Origin: Catenaria anguillulae PL171
Taxonomy: Eukaryota; Blastocladiomycota; Blastocladiomycetes; Blastocladiales; Catenariaceae
Length of the DNA stretch: 64,000 nt
Assembly (NCBI GenBank): GCA_002102555.1
Contig: MCFL01000117.1
Coordinates: 1-64,000 of the forward strand
Direction of reading: 5' to 3'
The position numbers were made by a program, and so were the translations under genes. A model generated the notes under the pieces. It was not told where the DNA came from and made no database searches. It saw only the letters and a program-made list of their open reading frames with translations. How positions within the stretch are numbered: the first letter of the stretch is position 1; each line of letters begins with the position of its first letter. Shown piece by piece: positions 62,401-64,000 of this stretch.

Positions 62401-64000
62401 TGCCTTGCCAAAGAACAAACTACGCGGAAGCGTCTCCACTTCATCCCGGACCATGGCGCTGACCAACGTCTGGAACGCCTTGACACCACGTTGACTTTGG
62501 CCCTCGCGCGCAATCCCTTCGGCAATGAGCGAGTACACATCCCGTGACCCATCCACAATCCACTGCTGCGGTCATCGGCTGACATGCTTGCAATGGCCTT
62601 GACCGCAAAAATGATCTGCTCCTGAGACGGGGATGCACTCTTTGACTTGTACACTGGCACCTCCATATCCATGCCATCCTCTTGCGTAACAATATCGACA
62701 TGATCCACGACCAGTGATGGGAATGGCAAGTACGGGTACACATACTTTTCGATCACCTGCTGCCGCAGATTGTCTGAATGCAGCAAGGGGATAATCTCGA
62801 CGAGTGCATCAATGACGGAAATCTGCTCTTCGTCCAAAGCGGAGCCCCTGGTCAAGTACCGTTGCAAAAACTCGTCGAGCGCCAACGACCACATTCCGTC
62901 GCCATCAAACAAATTGCGTTTGACGCCATGCCGGCAGCATCCACCAGAATCCGTTGCGTCGAAACTTGGAGCTGCGGGACATCCAAGAATCGCGAAACAA
63001 ACAAGGCAGCGTCATCGGCCGATCCAAACGAGTACGACGGATCAGCGAAAGCCTCTTGCATCAAGGTTGCAACCCCCAACTCGAGCTCGATGTGGGCCTT
63101 GGACGTTGCTACCCGCTGCCGGCGAGCGGTCGATATGGTTGACAGCAAGTGCAATAAAGCCTCGCGCAACGTCGGGTATGTGCGGGCCCAAGCGTGCCAA
63201 GATTTGAACAGCGCAACGAATGCCGATACCGCAAGTGACGGGCGGGCAATAATGTCCTTGGACCAAGACAACAGGAGAGCGAGTGTTTTGGCGGCAATCA
63301 TGGCATTGCGCGTGGCAATGAGCTTTGGCATGAGATCTTGAACGAGGCAAACGACGAGATCAGGCTGAGCGCTGTAAGCACTCAGGGCGTACATGACGAA
63401 AGGCAGCAAGTGGTGGGCGTGGAAATCAATCGCCTCGATTGGGGTTGCGAGAATGGATGGCCAGCTGAGCTGAGGTTCTTCGAAGAGGATGCGATGTGGA
63501 ATATGCAAGACCCGGAATGGGACGGCAGGGTTGAGTCCTGAAGAGCGGTCGAGAAGCGCGGCCAGAAATGGGTGATCTTGTCTCGCCGCAACGGAAGGCT
63601 TGCTGTGGTCGGCTTTGGCGATGGTTGAAAAAACGAGTTGCAAGAGCGAAGCAGCAGCGCTTGAAACAGAGCGCTCAGGGTGTGTTTGCAGTTGCAAGAG
63701 TGGAATGACGAGCATGGATGAAATGGATCGCTCAGCGCCACTTGAAACAAGCCGAGTGCAAGCTTCAATAATACCCGTGATGGTTTCGTCGTTCATGACA
63801 GAGTCCAATAGCAGGAATGCACAGCAGGGAAGAATACGCGACGGATCAAGATGCAAGGTGGAAGCAATGCTATTGCCGCCGAACTGACCAGACACACCAA
63901 CGAGTGCGAGGAAGTGGCCGACAGATCGCGCGAGGTCGATACCGCGCCACTTACGTTGAGCGGCATCCAAGACTGTCATGTCGGCGAGTCGTGCACCCCA
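59462..64000 (-). CDS. Large HEAT-like protein, FOCAD/RST1-related, 5' end outside window
   Basis: At least 1,430 codons of helical-repeat sequence, open at the right edge (WGARLADMTVLDAAQRKW). Two introns are clear: 62206-62270 and 61578-61660. Resemblance to human FOCAD is in spaced blocks (SSMLVIPLLQL; LFKSWHAWARTYPTLREALLHLL). FOCAD and plant RST1 work with the SKI RNA-surveillance complex, so that role is only inferred. The frame changes near 62940, 62560, 61990 and 61890 without splice sites, and a TGA lies in frame near 61545. These could be base-calling indels or gene decay. The last 669 codons (61471-59462) are uninterrupted. The alternative is an unrelated HEAT-repeat protein. Confidence 0.55.

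Overview
The window looks like nuclear DNA of an early-diverging, probably zoosporic fungus (chytrid- or blastocladiomycete-like) or a close holomycotan relative. The evidence is short GT-AG introns of about 60-100 bp, tightly packed genes often in divergent or convergent pairs, GC-rich codons, fungal-type genes (Pub1/TIA-1-like, Gcn4-type bZIP, PET123/mS26) and features lost in many yeasts (complex I NDUFA6, a mitochondrial calcium uniporter, a FOCAD/RST1-like HEAT protein, a syntaxin with an animal-type N-peptide). The lineage is an inference from gene content only.

The window has two halves that meet at one tRNA-Thr(UGU) gene (33651-33722). Bases 1-33647 form a nest of retroelements with no recognisable host gene. 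Bases 33651-64000 are gene-dense: an unknown four-exon gene, URA3, an unknown two-exon gene, a three-RRM protein, a REEP/HVA22 protein, lipoyl synthase, NDUFA6, a DUF4203 membrane protein, a bZIP factor, MCU, ALG11, mitochondrial L45, TAF1, an Sso1-type syntaxin, mS26/PET123 and a FOCAD-like gene running off the right edge.

The nest has a clear logic. Five copies of the 15-mer AGAGCCTTTGTAGCT (2006, 2476, 16967, 25349, 33648) separate minus-strand retroelements: a LINE fragment, a tRNA-derived SINE, a 5'-truncated LINE, a second SINE and a full-length LINE. The fifth copy is the first 12 bases of the tRNA-Thr gene plus three upstream bases. The simplest reading is that one LINE family and a partner SINE with a similar 3' tail insert repeatedly at one point in this tRNA gene. 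Each insertion duplicates the target and so restores both the tRNA gene and a new landing site.

Later elements entered this stack. A Ty3/gypsy chromovirus (2658-16847, 173-bp LTRs, 5-bp duplication ATTGC) lies in the truncated LINE, whose uninterrupted paralogue is still present near 25528. A Ty1/copia element (17077-24983, about 306-bp LTRs, duplication ATATC) lies in the second SINE. The chromovirus was in turn hit by a second LINE family with both ORFs open (7238-15191, 18-bp duplication) and by another SINE (16174-16535, 8-bp duplication). Differences between repeat copies are mostly CpG to TpG/CpA transitions, which suggests cytosine-methylation-driven decay.

Exon-intron structures below were built by hand from frame continuity and GT/AG sites. 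Two host genes (DUF4203 and FOCAD-like) contain several frame breaks that could be either decay or base-calling indels.
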